Assembly (NCBI RefSeq): GCF_051020975.1
Contig: NW_027478167.1
Coordinates: forward strand, 9,300,001-9,364,000
From: Osmia lignaria lignaria
Taxonomy: Eukaryota > Arthropoda > Insecta > Hymenoptera > Megachilidae
DNA: 64,000 bases
Reading direction: 5' to 3'
Shown piece after piece: positions 39,501 through 53,100 of this stretch; within the stretch, counting starts at the first letter, position 1, and the number at the start of each line of letters is the position of its first letter. A program made the translations under genes and the position numbers. Below the pieces are notes generated by a model. The model was not told the origin of the DNA and ran no database searches. It saw nothing but the letters and a program-made list of their open reading frames with translations.

Positions 39501-42500
39501 AAAGGGGCCACGGTGTTTCTGTATCTCTATTATGTTGGTGCGGCTTCGGAACTTTTAAATATCTTGATATATCTCGAGAACTACGCATCTGATCAAAAAA
39601 TATCATAGAACATAAAAAGTAGAAAACTTAATTCTCTACAAAAAAGGTCTCTCAACATTTTGCCATATCTCGCTTCGTTTCCGAGATATATGCAGATTTA
39701 TCTCAAGGGAAGGGGCCTGACGGACATATTTCGAGATATTTCTTCTTCTTGTTGTTCTTCTTCTGCACAGCTAAACTGGAAGTGGCATTTCCAGCTCGCA
39801 ATAGTGCAGAGTTATCTGAAAGAAAGGGGCCACGGTGTTTCTGTATCTCTATTATGTTGGTGCGGCTTCGGAACTTTTAAATATCTTGATATATCTCGAG
39901 AACTACGCTTCTGATCAAAAAATATCATAGAACATAAATTGTAGGAAACATAATTCTCTACAAAAAAGGTCTCTTAAGATTTTGCCATAGCTCGTTTCGT
40001 TTCCGAGATATTTGCAGATATATCTCAAGGGAAGGGGCCTGACGGACATATTTCGAGATATTTCTTCTTCTTGTTGTTCTTCTTCTGCACAGCTAAACTG
40101 GAAGTGGCATTTCCAGCTCGCAATATTGCAGAGTTATCTCAAAGAATGGGGCCACGGTGTTTCTGTATCTCTATTATGTTGGTGCGGCTTCGGAACTTTT
40201 AAATATCTTGATATATCTCGAGAACTACGCATCTGATCAAAAAATATCATAGAACATAAAAAGTAGGTAACTTAATACTCTACAAAAAAGGTCTCCTAAC
40301 ATTTTGCCATAGCTCGCTTCGTTTCCGAGATATTTGCAGATTCAGCTCAAAGGAACTGGCCTGACGGACATATTTCGAGATATTTCTTCTTCTTGTTGTT
40401 CTTCCTCTGCACAGCTAAGCTGGAAGTGGCATTTGCAGCTCGCAATACTGCAGAGTTATCTCAAAGAAAGGGGCCACGGTGTTTCTGTATCTCTATTATG
40501 TTGGTGCGGCTTCGGAACTTTTAAATATCTTGATATATGTCGAGAACTACGCATCTGATCAAAAAATATCACAGAACATAAAAAGTAGGAAACTTAATTC
40601 TCTACAAAAAAGGTCCCTTAACATTTTGCCATAGCTCGCTTCGTTTCCGAGATATTTGCAGATCTATCTCAAGGGAAGGGGCCTGGCGGACATATTTCGA
40701 GATATTACTTCTTCTTGTCGTTCTTCTTCTGCACAGCTAAACTGGAAGTGGCATTTCCAGCTCGCAATAGTGCAGAGTTATCTCAAAGAAAGGGGCCACG
40801 GTGTTTCTGTATCTCTATTATGTTGGTGCGGCTTCGGAACTTTTAAATATCTTGATATATCTCGAGAACTACGCATCTGATCAAAAAATATCATAGAACA
40901 TAGAAAGTAGGAAACATAATTCTCTACAAAAAAGGTCTCTTAAGATTTTGCCATAGCTCGTTTCGTTTCCGAGATATTTGCAGATATATCTCAAGGGAAG
41001 GGGCCTGACGGATATATTTCGAGATATTTCTTCTTCTTGTTGTTCTTCTTCTGCACAGCTAAACTGGAAGTGGCATTTCCAGCTCGCAATAGTGCAGAGG
41101 TATCTCAAAGAATGGGGCCACGGTGTTTCTGTATCTCTATTATGTTGTTGCGGCTTCGGAACTTTTAAATATCTTGATATATCTCGAGAACTACGCATCT
41201 GATCAAAAAATATCATAGAACATAAAAAGTAGGTAACTTAATTCTCTACAAAAAAGGTCTCTTAACATTTTGCCATAGCTCGCTTCGTTTCCGAGATATG
41301 TGCAGATTTATCGCAAGGGAAGGGGCCTGACGGACATATTTCGAGATATTTCTTCTTCCTGTTGTTCTTCTTCTGCACAGCTAAGCTGGAAGTGGCATTT
41401 GCGGCTCGCACTAGTGCAGAGTTATCTCAAAGAAAGGGGCCACGGTGTTTCTGAATCTCTATTATGTTGGTGCGGCTTCGGAACTTTTAAATATCTCGAT
41501 ATATCTCGAGAACTACGCTTCTGATCAAAAAATATCATAGAACATAAATTGTAGGAAACATAATTCTCTACAAAAAAGGTCTCTTAACGTTTTGCCATAG
41601 CTCGCTTCGTTTCCGAGATATTTGCAGATTTATCTCAAGGGAAGGGTCCTAACGGACATATTTCGAGATATTTCTTCTTCTTGTTGTTCTTCTTCTGCAC
41701 AGCTAAACTGGAAGTGGTATTTCCAGCTCGCAATAGTGCAGAGTTATCCCGAAGAAAGGGGCCACGGTGTTTCTGTACCTCTATTATGTTGGTGCAGCTT
41801 CGGAACTTTTAAATATCTTGATATATCTCGAGAACTACGCATCTGATCAAAAAATATCATAGAACATAAAAAGTAGGTAACTTAATTCTCTACAAAAAAG
41901 GTCTCTTAACATTTTGCCATAGCTCGCTTCGTTTCCGAGATATTTGCAGATTTATCTCAAGGGAAGGGGCCTGACGGACATATTTCGAGATATTTCTTCT
42001 TCTTGTTGTTCTTCTTCTGCACAGCTAAGCTGGAAGTGGCATTTGCAGCTCGCAATAGTGCAGAGTTATCTCAAAGAATGGGGCCACGGTGTTTCTGTAT
42101 CTCTATTATGTTGGTGCGGCTTCGGAACTTTTAAATATCTTGATATATCTCGAGAACTACGCATCTGATCAAAAAATATCATGGAACATAAAAAGTACAA
42201 AACTTAATTCTCTACAAAAAAGGTCTCTTAACATTTTGCCATAGCTCGCTTCGTTTCCGAGATATTTGCAGATTTATCTCAAGGGAAGGGGCCTGACGGA
42301 CATATTTCGAGATATTTCTTCTTCTTGTTGTTCTTCTTCTGCACAGCTAAGCTGGAAGTGGCATTTGCAGCTCGCAATGGTGCAGAGTTATCTCAAAGAA
42401 AGGGGCCACGGTGTTTCTGTATCTCTATTATGTTGGTGCGGCTTCGGAACTTTTAAATATCTCGATATATCTCGAAAACTACGCTTCTGATCAAAAAATA

Positions 42501-45500
42501 TCATAGAACATAAAGTGTAGGAAACATAATTCTCTACAAAAAAGGTCTCTTAACGTTTTGTCATACCTCGCTTCGTTTCCGAGATATTTGCAGATATATC
42601 TCAAGGGAAGGGTCCTGACGGACATATTTCGAGATATTTCTTCTTCTTGTTGTTCTTCTTCTGCACAGCTAAGCTGGAAGTGGCATTTGCAGCTCGCAAT
42701 AGTGCAGAGTTATCTCAAAGAATGGGGCCACGGTGTTTCTGTATCTCTATTATGTTGGTGCGGTTTCGGAACTTTTAAATATCTTGATATATCTCGAGAA
42801 CTACGCTTCTGATCAAAAAATATCATAGAACATAAATTGTAGGAAACATAATTCTCTACAAAAAACGTCTTTTAACATTTTGCCATAGCTCGCTTCGTTT
42901 CCGAGATATTTGCAGATTCAGCTCAAAGGAACTGGCCTGACGGACATATTTCGAGATATTTCTTCTTCTTGTTGTTCTTCCTCTGCACAGCTAAGCTGGA
43001 AGTGGCATTTGCAGCTCGCAATAGTGCAGAGTCATCGCAAAGAAAGGGGCCACGGTGTTTCTGTATCTCTATTATTTTGGTGCAGCTTCGGAACTTTGAA
43101 ATATCTTGATATATCTCGAGAACTACGCATCTGATCAAAAAATATCATAGAACATAAAAAGTAGAAAACTTAATTCTCTACAAAAAAGGTCTCTCAACAT
43201 TTTGCCATAGCTCGCTTCGTTTCCGAGATATATGCAGATTTATCTCAAGGGAAGGGGCCTGACGGACATATTTCGAGATATTTCTTCTTCTTGTTGTTCT
43301 TCTTCTGCACAGCTAAACTGGAAGTGGCATTTCCAGCTCGCAATAGTGCAGAGTTATCTGAAAGAAAGGGGCCACGGTGTTTCTGTATCTCTATTATGTT
43401 GGTGCGGCTTCGGAACTTTTAAATATCTTGATATATCTCGAGAACTACGCTTCTGATCAAAAAATATCATAGAACATAAATTGTAGGAAACATAATTCTC
43501 TACAAAAAAGGTCTCTTAAGATTTTGCCATAGCTCGCTTCGTTTCCGAGATATTTGCAGATTGATCTCAAGGGAAGGGGCCTGACGGACATATTTCGAGA
43601 TATTTCTTCTTCTTGTTGTTCTTCCTCTGCACAGCTAAGCTGGAAGTGGCATTTGCAGCTCGCAATAGTGCAGAGTTATCTCAAAGAAAGGGGCCACGGT
43701 GTTTCTGTATCTCTATTATGTTGGTGCGGCTTCGGAACTTTTAAATATTTTGATATATCTCGAGAACTACGCATCTGATCAAAAAATATCATAGAACATA
43801 AAAAGTAGGAAACTTAATTCTCTACAAAAAAGGTCTCTTAACATTTTGCCATAGCTCGCTTCGTTTCCGAGATATTTGCAGATTTATCTCAAGGGAAGGG
43901 GCCTAACGGACATATTTCGAGATATTTCTTCTTCTTGTTGTTCTTCTTCTGCACAGCTAAACTGGAAGTGGCATTTCCAGCTCGCAATAGTGCAGAGTTA
44001 TCTCAAAGAAAGGGGCCACGGTGTTTCTGTATCTCTATTATGTTGGTGCGGCTTCGGAACTTTTAAATATCTTGATATATCTCGAGAACTACGCATCTGA
44101 TCAAAAAATATCATAGAACATAAAAAGTAGGAAACTTAATTCTCTACAAAAAAGGTCTCTTAACATTTTACCATAGCTCTCTTCGTTTCCGAGATATTTG
44201 CAGATTTATCTCAAGGGAAGGGGCCTGACGGACATATTTCGAGATATTTCTTCTTCTTGTTGTTCTTCATCTGCACAGCTAAGCTGGAAGTGGCATTTGC
44301 AGCTCGCAATAGTGCAGAGTTATCTCAAAAAAAGGGGCCACGGTGTTTCTGTATCTCTATTATGTTGGTGCGGCTTCGGAACTTTTAAATATCTTGATAT
44401 ATCTCGAGAACTACGCATCTGATCAAAAAATATCGTAGAACATAAAAAGTAGGAAACTTAATTCTGTACAAATAAGGTCTCTTAACATTTTGCCATAGCT
44501 CGGTTCGTTCCCGAGATATTTGCAGATTTATCTCAAGGGAAGGGGCCTGACGGACATATTTCGAGATATTTCTTCTTCTTGTTGTTCTTCTTCTGCACAG
44601 CTAAGCTGGAAGTGGCATTTGCAGCTCGCAATAGTGCAGAGTTACCTCAAAGAAAGGGGCCACGGTGTTTCTGTATCTCTATTATGTTGGCGCGGCTTCG
44701 GAACTTTTAAATATCTTGATATATCTCGAGAACTGCGCATCTGATCAAAAAATATTATAGAACATAAAAAGTAGGAAACTTAATTCTCTACAAAAAAGGT
44801 CTCTTAACATTTTGCCATAGCTCGCTTCGTTTCCGAGATATTTGCAGATTTATCTCAAGGGAAGGGGCCTAACGGACATATTTCGAGATATTTTTGCTTC
44901 TTGTTGTTCTTCTTCTGCACAGCTAAACTGGAAGTGGCATTTCCAGCTCGCAATAGTGCAGAGTTATCTCAAAGAGAGGGGCCACGGTGTTTCTGTATCT
45001 CTATTATGTTGGTGCGGCTTCGGAACTTTTAAATATCTTGATATATCTCGAGAACTACGCATCTGATCAAAAAATATCATAGAACATAAAAAGTAGGAAA
45101 CTTAATTCTCTACAAAAAAGGTCCCTTAACATTTTGCCATAGCTCGCTTCGTTTCCGAGATATTTGCAGATATATCTCAAGGGAAGGGGCCTGACGGACA
45201 TATTTCGAGATATTTCTTCTTCTTGTTGTTCTTCTTCTGCACAGCTAAGCTGGAAGTGGCATTTGCGGCTCGCACTAGTGCACAGTTATCTCAAAGAAAG
45301 GGGCCACGGTGTTTCTGTATCTCTATTATGTTGGTGCGGCTTCGGAACTTTTAAATATCTCGATATATCTCGAAAACTACGCTTCTGATCAAAAAATATC
45401 ATAGAGCATAAATTGTAGGAAACATAATTCTCTACAAAAAACGTCTCTTATCATTTTGCCATAGCTCGCTTCGTTTCCGAGATATTTGCAGATTCAGCTC

Positions 45501-45807
45501 AAAGGAACTGGCCTGACGGACATATTTCGAGATATTTCTTCTTCTTGTTGTTCTTCCTCTGCACAGCTAAGCTGGAAGTGGCATTTGCAGCTCGCAATAG
45601 TGCAGAGTTATCTCACAGAAAGGGGCCACGGTGTTTCTGTATCTCTATTATGTTGGTGCGGCTTCGGAACTTTTAAATATCTTGATATATCTCGAGAACT
45701 AAGCATCTGATCAAAAAATATCATACAACATAAATTGTAGGAAACATAATTCTCTACAAAAAAGGTCTCTTAACATTTTGCCATAGCTCGCTTCGTTTCC
45801 GAGATAT
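33572..45807 (+). repeat. Zone 6: disordered monomers with local doublets
   Basis: 38 monomers with no overall period. Adjacent near-identical pairs occur, such as 39,368 and 39,690, both with 'gatatatgcag', 'gttatctgaaag' and 'gtagaaaactt'-type spacers. The two-monomer segment 38,080-38,723 recurs at 40,978-41,621 (2,898 bp, nine units apart) with 'gcagaggtatctc', 'tatgttgttgcgg', 'gatatgtgcag', 'tatcgcaag' and 'ttctgaatctc'. Private mutations are commoner here than in the flanking zones, suggesting this part is homogenised less often. Confidence 0.75.
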
Positions 45808-46402
45808 TTGCAGATATATCTCAAGGGAAGGGGCCTGACGGACATATTTCGAGATATTTCTTCTTCTTGTTGTTCTTCTTCTGCACAGCTAAGCTGGAAG
45901 TGGCATTTGCAGCTCGCAATAGTGCAGACTTATCTCAAAGAAAGGGGCCACGGTGTTTCTGTATCTCTATTATGTTGGTGCGGCTTCGGAACTTTTAAAT
46001 ATCTTGATATATCTCGGGAACTACGCATCTGATCAAAAAATATCATAGAACATAAAAAGTAGGAAACTTAATTCTCTACAAAAAAGGTCTCTTAACATTT
46101 TGCCATAGCTCGCTTCGTTTCCGAGATATTTGCAGATTTATCTCAAGGGAAGGGGCCTGACGGACATATTTCGAGATATTTCTTCTTCTTGTTGTTCTTC
46201 TTCTGCACAGCTATGCTGGGAGTGGCATTTGCAGCTCGCAATAGTGCAGAGTTATCTCAAAGAAAGGGGCCACGGTGTTTCTGTATCTCTATTATGTTGG
46301 TGCGGCTTCGGAACTTTTAAATATCTTGATATATCTCGAGAACTACGCATCTGATCAAAAAATATCATAGAACATAAAAAGTAGGAAACATAATTCCCTA
46401 CA

Positions 46403-46408
46403 AATAAA
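46403..46408 (+). other. AATAAA hexamer gained in one monomer class
   Basis: The spacer reads 'ccctacaaataaagtctc' where most monomers read 'ctctacaaaaaaggtctc'. The change creates a poly(A)-signal hexamer. It recurs with its class in zone 7 before the monomers at 46,452, 47,418, 49,027, 50,636, 53,211 and 54,499. No evidence of transcription is visible, so a regulatory role is not claimed. Confidence 0.5.
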
Positions 46409-47122
46409 GTCTCTTAACATTTTGCCATAGCTCGCTTCGTTTCCGAGATATTTGCAGATTTATCTCAAGGGAAGGGGCCTGACGGACATATTTCGAGATA
46501 TTTCTTCTTCTTGTTGTTCTTCTTCTGCACAGCGAAGCTGGAAGTGGCATTCGCAGCTCGCTATAGTGCAGAGTTATCTCAAAGAAAGGGGCCACGGTGT
46601 TTCTGTATCTCTATTATGTTGGTGCGGCTTCGGAACTTTTAAATATCTTGATATATCTCGAGAACTACGCATCTGATCAAAAAATATGATAGAACATAAA
46701 AAGTAGGAAACTTAATTCTCTACAAAAAAGGTCTCTTAACATTTTGCCATAGCTCGCTTCGTTTCCGAGATATTTGCACATTTATCTCAAGGGAAGGGGC
46801 CTAACGGACATATTTCGAGATATTTCTTCTTCTTGTTGTTCTTCTTCTGCACAGCTAAGCTGGAAGTGGCATTTGCGGCTCGCACTAGTGCAGAGTTATC
46901 TCAAAGAAAGGGGCCACGGTGTTTCTGTATCTCTATTATGTTGGTGCGGCTTCGGAACTTTTAAATATCTCGATATATCTCGAAAACTACGCTTCTGATC
47001 AAAAAATATCATAGAACATAAATTGTAGGAAACATAATTCTCTACAAAAAAGGTCTCTTAACATTTTGCCATAGCTCGCTTCGTTTCCGAGATATTTGCA
47101 GATTTATCTCAAGGGAAGGGGC

Positions 47123-47133
47123 CTGTCGGACAG
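47123..47133 (+). repeat. Class-specific 11-bp palindrome CTGTCGGACAG
   Basis: Most monomers read 'cctgacggacatat' here. Two substitutions, A to T and T to G, turn this into CTGTC-G-GACAG, a perfect inverted repeat around one base. The same pair of changes is found at 51,629-51,639, 54,204-54,214 and 55,170-55,180, always in the same monomer class of zone 7. Confidence 0.85.
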
Positions 47134-50100
47134 ATTTCGAGATATTTCTTCTTCTTGTTGTTCTTCTTCTGCACAGCTAAGCTGGAAGTGACATTTGCAG
47201 CTCGCAATAGTGCAGAGTTATCTCAAAGAAAGGGGCCACGGTGTTTCTGTATCTCTATTATGTTGGTGCGGCTTCGGAACTTTTAAATATCTTGATATAT
47301 CTCGAGAACTACGCATCTGATCAAAAAATATCATAGAACATAAAAAGTAGGAAACATAATTCCCTACAAATAAAGTCTCTTAACATTTTGCCATAGCTCG
47401 CTTCGTTTCCGAGATATTTGCAGATTTATCTCAAGGGAAGGGGCCTGACGGACATATTTCGAGATATTTCTTCTTCTTGTTGTTCTTCTTCTGCACAGCG
47501 AAGCTGGAAGTGGCATTCGCAGCTCGCTATAGTGCAGAGTTATCTCAAAGAAAGGGGCCACGGTGTTTCTGTATCTCTATTATGTTGGTGCGGCTTCGGA
47601 ACTTTTAAATATCTTGATATATCTCGAGAACTACGCATCTGATCAAAAAATATGATAGAACATAAAAAGTAGGAAACTTATTTTCTACAAAAAAGGTCTC
47701 TTAACATTTTGCCATAGCTCGCTTCGTTTCCGAGATATTTGCACATTTATCTCAAGGGAAGGGGCCTAACGGACATATTTCGAGATATTTCTTCTTCTTG
47801 TTGTTCTTCTTCTGCACAGCTAAGCTGGAAGTGGCATTTGCGGCTCGCACTAGTGCAGAGTTATCTCAAAGAAAGGGGCCACGGTGTTTCTGTATCTCTA
47901 TTATGTTGGTGCGGCTTCGGAACTTTTAAATATCTCGATATATCTCGAGAACTACGCATCTGATCAAAAAATATCATAGAACATAAAAAGTAGGAAACTT
48001 AATTCTCTACAAAAAAGGTCTCTTAACATTTTGCCATAGCTCGCTTCGTTTCCGAGATATTTGCAGATTTATCTCAAGGGAAGGGGCCTGACGGACATAT
48101 TTCGAGATATTTCTTCTTCTTGTTGTTCTTCTTCTGCACAGCTAAGCTGGAAGTGGCATTTACAGCTCGCAATAGTGCAGAGTTATCTCAAAGAAAGGGG
48201 CCACGGTGTTTCTGTATCTCTATTATGTTGGTGCGGCTTCGGAACTTTTAAATATCTTGATATATCTCGAGAACTAAGCATCTGATCAAAAAATATCATA
48301 CAACATAAATTGTAGGAAACATAATTCTCTACAAAAAAGGTCTCTTAACATTTTGCCATAGCTCGCTTCGTTTCCGAGATATTTGCAGATATATCTCAAG
48401 GGAAGGGGCCTGACGGACATATTTCGAGATATTTCTTCTTCTTGTTGTTCTTCTTCTGCACAGCTAAGCTGGAAGTGGCATTTGCAGCTCGCAATAGTGC
48501 AGACTTATCTCAAAGAAAGGGGCCACGGTGTTTCTGTATCTCTATTATGTTGGTGCGGCTTCGGAACTTTTAAATATCTTGATATATCTCGGGAACTACG
48601 CATCTGATCAAAAAATATCATAGAACATAAAAAGTAGGAAACTTAATTCTCTACAAAAAAGGTCTCTTAACATTTTGCCATAGCTCGCTTCGTTTCCGAG
48701 ATATTTGCAGATTTATCTCAAGGGAAGGGGCCTGACGGACATATTTCGAGATATTTCTTCTTCTTGTTGTTCTTCTTCTGCACAGCTATGCTGGGAGTGG
48801 CATTTGCAGCTCGCAATAGTGCAGAGTTATCTCAAAGAAAGGGGCCACGGTGTTTCTGTATCTCTATTATGTTGGTGCGGCTTCGGAACTTTTAAATATC
48901 TTGATATATCTCGAGAACTACGCATCTGATCAAAAAATATCATAGAACATAAAAAGTAGGAAACATAATTCCCTACAAATAAAGTCTCTTAACATTTTGC
49001 CATAGCTCGCTTCGTTTCCGAGATATTTGCAGATTTATCTCAAGGGAAGGGGCCTGACGGACATATTTCGAGATATTTCTTCTTCTTGTTGTTCTTCTTC
49101 TGCACAGCGAAGCTGGAAGTGGCATTCGCAGCTCGCTATAGTGCAGAGTTATCTCAAAGAAAGGGGCCACGGTGTTTCTGTATCTCTATTATGTTGGTGC
49201 GGCTTCGGAACTTTTAAATATCTTGATATATCTCGAGAACTACGCATCTGATCAAAAAATATGATAGAACATAAAAAGTAGGAAACTTATTTTCTACAAA
49301 AAAGGTCTCTTAACATTTTGCCATAGCTCGCTTCGTTTCCGAGATATTTGCACATTTATCTCAAGGGAAGGGGCCTAACGGACATATTTCGAGATATTTC
49401 TTCTTCTTGTTGTTCTTCTTCTGCACAGCTAAGCTGGAAGTGGCATTTGCGGCTCGCACTAGTGCAGAGTTATCTCAAAGAAAGGGGCCACGGTGTTTCT
49501 GTATCTCTATTATGTTGGTGCGGCTTCGGAACTTTTAAATATCTCGATATATCTCGAGAACTACGCATCTGATCAAAAAATATCATAGAACATAAAAAGT
49601 AGGAAACTTAATTCTCTACAAAAAAGGTCTCTTAACATTTTGCCATAGCTCGCTTCGTTTCCGAGATATTTGCAGATTTATCTCAAGGGAAGGGGCCTGA
49701 CGGACATATTTCGAGATATTTCTTCTTCTTGTTGTTCTTCTTCTGCACAGCTAAGCTGGAAGTGGCATTTACAGCTCGCAATAGTGCAGAGTTATCTCAA
49801 AGAAAGGGGCCACGGTGTTTCTGTATCTCTATTATGTTGGTGCGGCTTCGGAACTTTTAAATATCTTGATATATCTCGAGAACTAAGCATCTGATCAAAA
49901 AATATCATACAACATAAATTGTAGGAAACATAATTCTCTACAAAAAAGGTCTCTTAACATTTTGCCATAGCTCGCTTCGTTTCCGAGATATTTGCAGATA
50001 TATCTCAAGGGAAGGGGCCTGACGGACATATTTCGAGATATTTCTTCTTCTTGTTGTTCTTCTTCTGCACAGCTAAGCTGGAAGTGGCATTTGCAGCTCG

Positions 50101-53100
50101 CAATAGTGCAGACTTATCTCAAAGAAAGGGGCCACGGTGTTTCTGTATCTCTATTATGTTGGTGCGGCTTCGGAACTTTTAAATATCTTGATATATCTCG
50201 GGAACTACGCATCTGATCAAAAAATATCATAGAACATAAAAAGTAGGAAACTTAATTCTCTACAAAAAAGGTCTCTTAACATTTTGCCATAGCTCGCTTC
50301 GTTTCCGAGATATTTGCAGATTTATCTCAAGGGAAGGGGCCTGACGGACATATTTCGAGATATTTCTTCTTCTTGTTGTTCTTCTTCTGCACAGCTATGC
50401 TGGGAGTGGCATTTGCAGCTCGCAATAGTGCAGAGTTATCTCAAAGAAAGGGGCCACGGTGTTTCTGTATCTCTATTATGTTGGTGCGGCTTCGGAACTT
50501 TTAAATATCTTGATATATCTCGAGAACTACGCATCTGATCAAAAAATATCATAGAACATAAAAAGTAGGAAACATAATTCCCTACAAATAAAGTCTCTTA
50601 ACATTTTGCCATAGCTCGCTTCGTTTCCGAGATATTTGCCGATTTATCTCAAGGGAAGGGGCCTGACGGACATATTTCGAGATATTTCTTCTTCTTGTTG
50701 TTCTTCTTCTGCACAGCGAAGCTGGAAGTGGCATTCGCAGCTCGCTATAGTGCAGAGTTATCTCAAAGAAAGGGGCCACGGTGTTTCTGTATCTCTATTA
50801 TGTTGGTGCGGCTTCGGAACTTTTAAATATCTTGATATATCTCGAGAACTACGCATCTGATCAAAAAATATGATAGAACATAAAAAGTAGGAAACTTAAT
50901 TCTCTACAAAAAAGGTCTCTTAACATTTTGCCATAGCTCGCTTCGTTTCCGAGATATTTGCACATTTATCTCAAGGGAAGGGGCCTAACGGACATATTTC
51001 GAGATATTTCTTCTTCTTGTTGTTCTTCTTCTGCACAGCTAAGCTGGAAGTGGCATTTGCGGCTCGCACTAGTGCAGAGTTATCTCAAAGAAAGGGGCCA
51101 CGGTGTTTCTGTATCTCTATTATGTTGGTGCGGCTTCGGAACTTTTAAATATCTCGATATATCTCGAAAACTACGCTTCTGATCAAAAAATATCATAGAA
51201 CATAAATTGTAGGAAACATAGTTCTCTACAAAAAAGGTCTCTTAACATTTTGCCATAGCTCGCTTCGTTTCCGAGATATTTGCAGATATATCTCAAGGGA
51301 AGGGGCCTGACGGACATATTTCGAGATATTTCTTCTTCTTGTTGTTCTTCTTCTGCACAGCGAAGCTGGAAGTGGCATTTGCAGCTCGCAAGAGTGCAGA
51401 GTTATCTCAAAGAAAGGGGCCACGGTGTTTCTGTATCTCTATTATGTTGGTGCGGCTTCGGAACTTTTAAATATCTTGATATATCTCGAGAACTACGCAT
51501 CTGATCAAAAAATATGATAGAACATAAAAAGTAGGAAACTTAATTCTCTACAAAAAAGGTCTCTTAACATTTTGCCATAGCTCGCTTCGTTTCCGAGATA
51601 TTTGCAGATTTATCTCAAGGGAAGGGGCCTGTCGGACAGATTTCGAGATATTTCTTCTTCTTGTTGTTCTTCTTCTGCACAGCTAAGCTGGAAGTGACAT
51701 TTGCAGCTCGCAATAGTGCAGAGTTATCTCAAAGAAAGGGGCCACGGTGTTTCTGTATCTCTATTATGTTGGTGCGGCTTCGGAACTTTTAAATATCTTG
51801 ATATATCTCGAGAACTACGCATCTGATCAAAAAATATGATAGAACATAAAAAGTAGGAAACTTATTTTCTACAAAAAAGGTCTCTTAACATTTTGCCATA
51901 GCTCGCTTCGTTTCCGAGATATTTGCACATTTATCTCAAGGGAAGGGGCCTAACGGACATATTTCGAGATATTTCTTCTTCTTGTTGTTCTTCTTCTGCA
52001 CAGCTAAGCTGGAAGTGGCATTTGCGGCTCGCACTAGTGCAGAGTTATCTCAAAGAAAGGGGCCACGGTGTTTCTGTATCTCTATTATGTTGGTGCGGCT
52101 TCGGAACTTTTAAATATCTCGATATATCTCGAGAACTACGCATCTGATCAAAAAATATCATAGAACATAAAAAGTAGGAAACTTAATTCTCTACAAAAAA
52201 GGTCTCTTAACATTTTGCCATAGCTCGCTTCGTTTCCGAGATATTTGCAGATTTATCTCAAGGGAAGGGGCCTGACGGACATATTTCGAGATATTTCTTC
52301 TTCTTGTTGTTCTTCTTCTGCACAGCTATGCTGGAAGTGGCATTTACAGCTCGCAATAGTGCAGAGTTATCTCAAAGAAAGGGGCCACGGTGTTTCTGTA
52401 TCTCTATTATGTTGGTGCGGCTTCGGAACTTTTAAATATCTTGATATATCTCGAGAACTAAGCATCTGATCAAAAAATATCATACAACATAAATTGTAGG
52501 AAACATAATTCTCTACAAAAAAGGTCTCTTAACATTTTGCCATAGCTCGCTTCGTTTCCGAGATATTTGCAGATATATCTCAAGGGAAGGGGCCTGACGG
52601 ACATATTTCGAGATATTTCTTCTTCTTGTTGTTCTTCTTCTGCACAGCTAAGCTGGAAGTGGCATTTGCAGCTCGCAATAGTGCAGACTTATCTCAAAGA
52701 AAGGGGCCACGGTGTTTCTGTATCTCTATTATGTTGGTGCGGCTTCGGAACTTTTAAATATCTTGATATATCTCGGGAACTACGCATCTGATCAAAAAAT
52801 ATCATAGAACATAAAAAGTAGGAAACTTAATTCTCTACAAAAAAGGTCTCTTAACATTTTGCCATAGCTCGCTTCGTTTCCGAGATATTTGCAGATTTAT
52901 CTCAAGGGAAGGGGCCTGACGGACATATTTCGAGATATTTCTTCTTCTTGTTGTTCTTCTTCTGCACAGCTATGCTGGGAGTGGCATTTGCAGCTCGCAA
53001 TAGTGCAGAGTTATCTCAAAGAAAGGGGCCACGGTGTTTCTGTATCTCTATTATGTTGGTGCGGCTTCGGAACTTTTAAATATCTTGATATATCTCGAGA

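Noticed and set aside
39660..39914. 84-codon open frames with longer starts (also 42,558 and 59,300)
   Set aside because: They are the usual 74-codon frame extended upstream by variants in the spacer; starts are TTG or chance ATG. Not genes.
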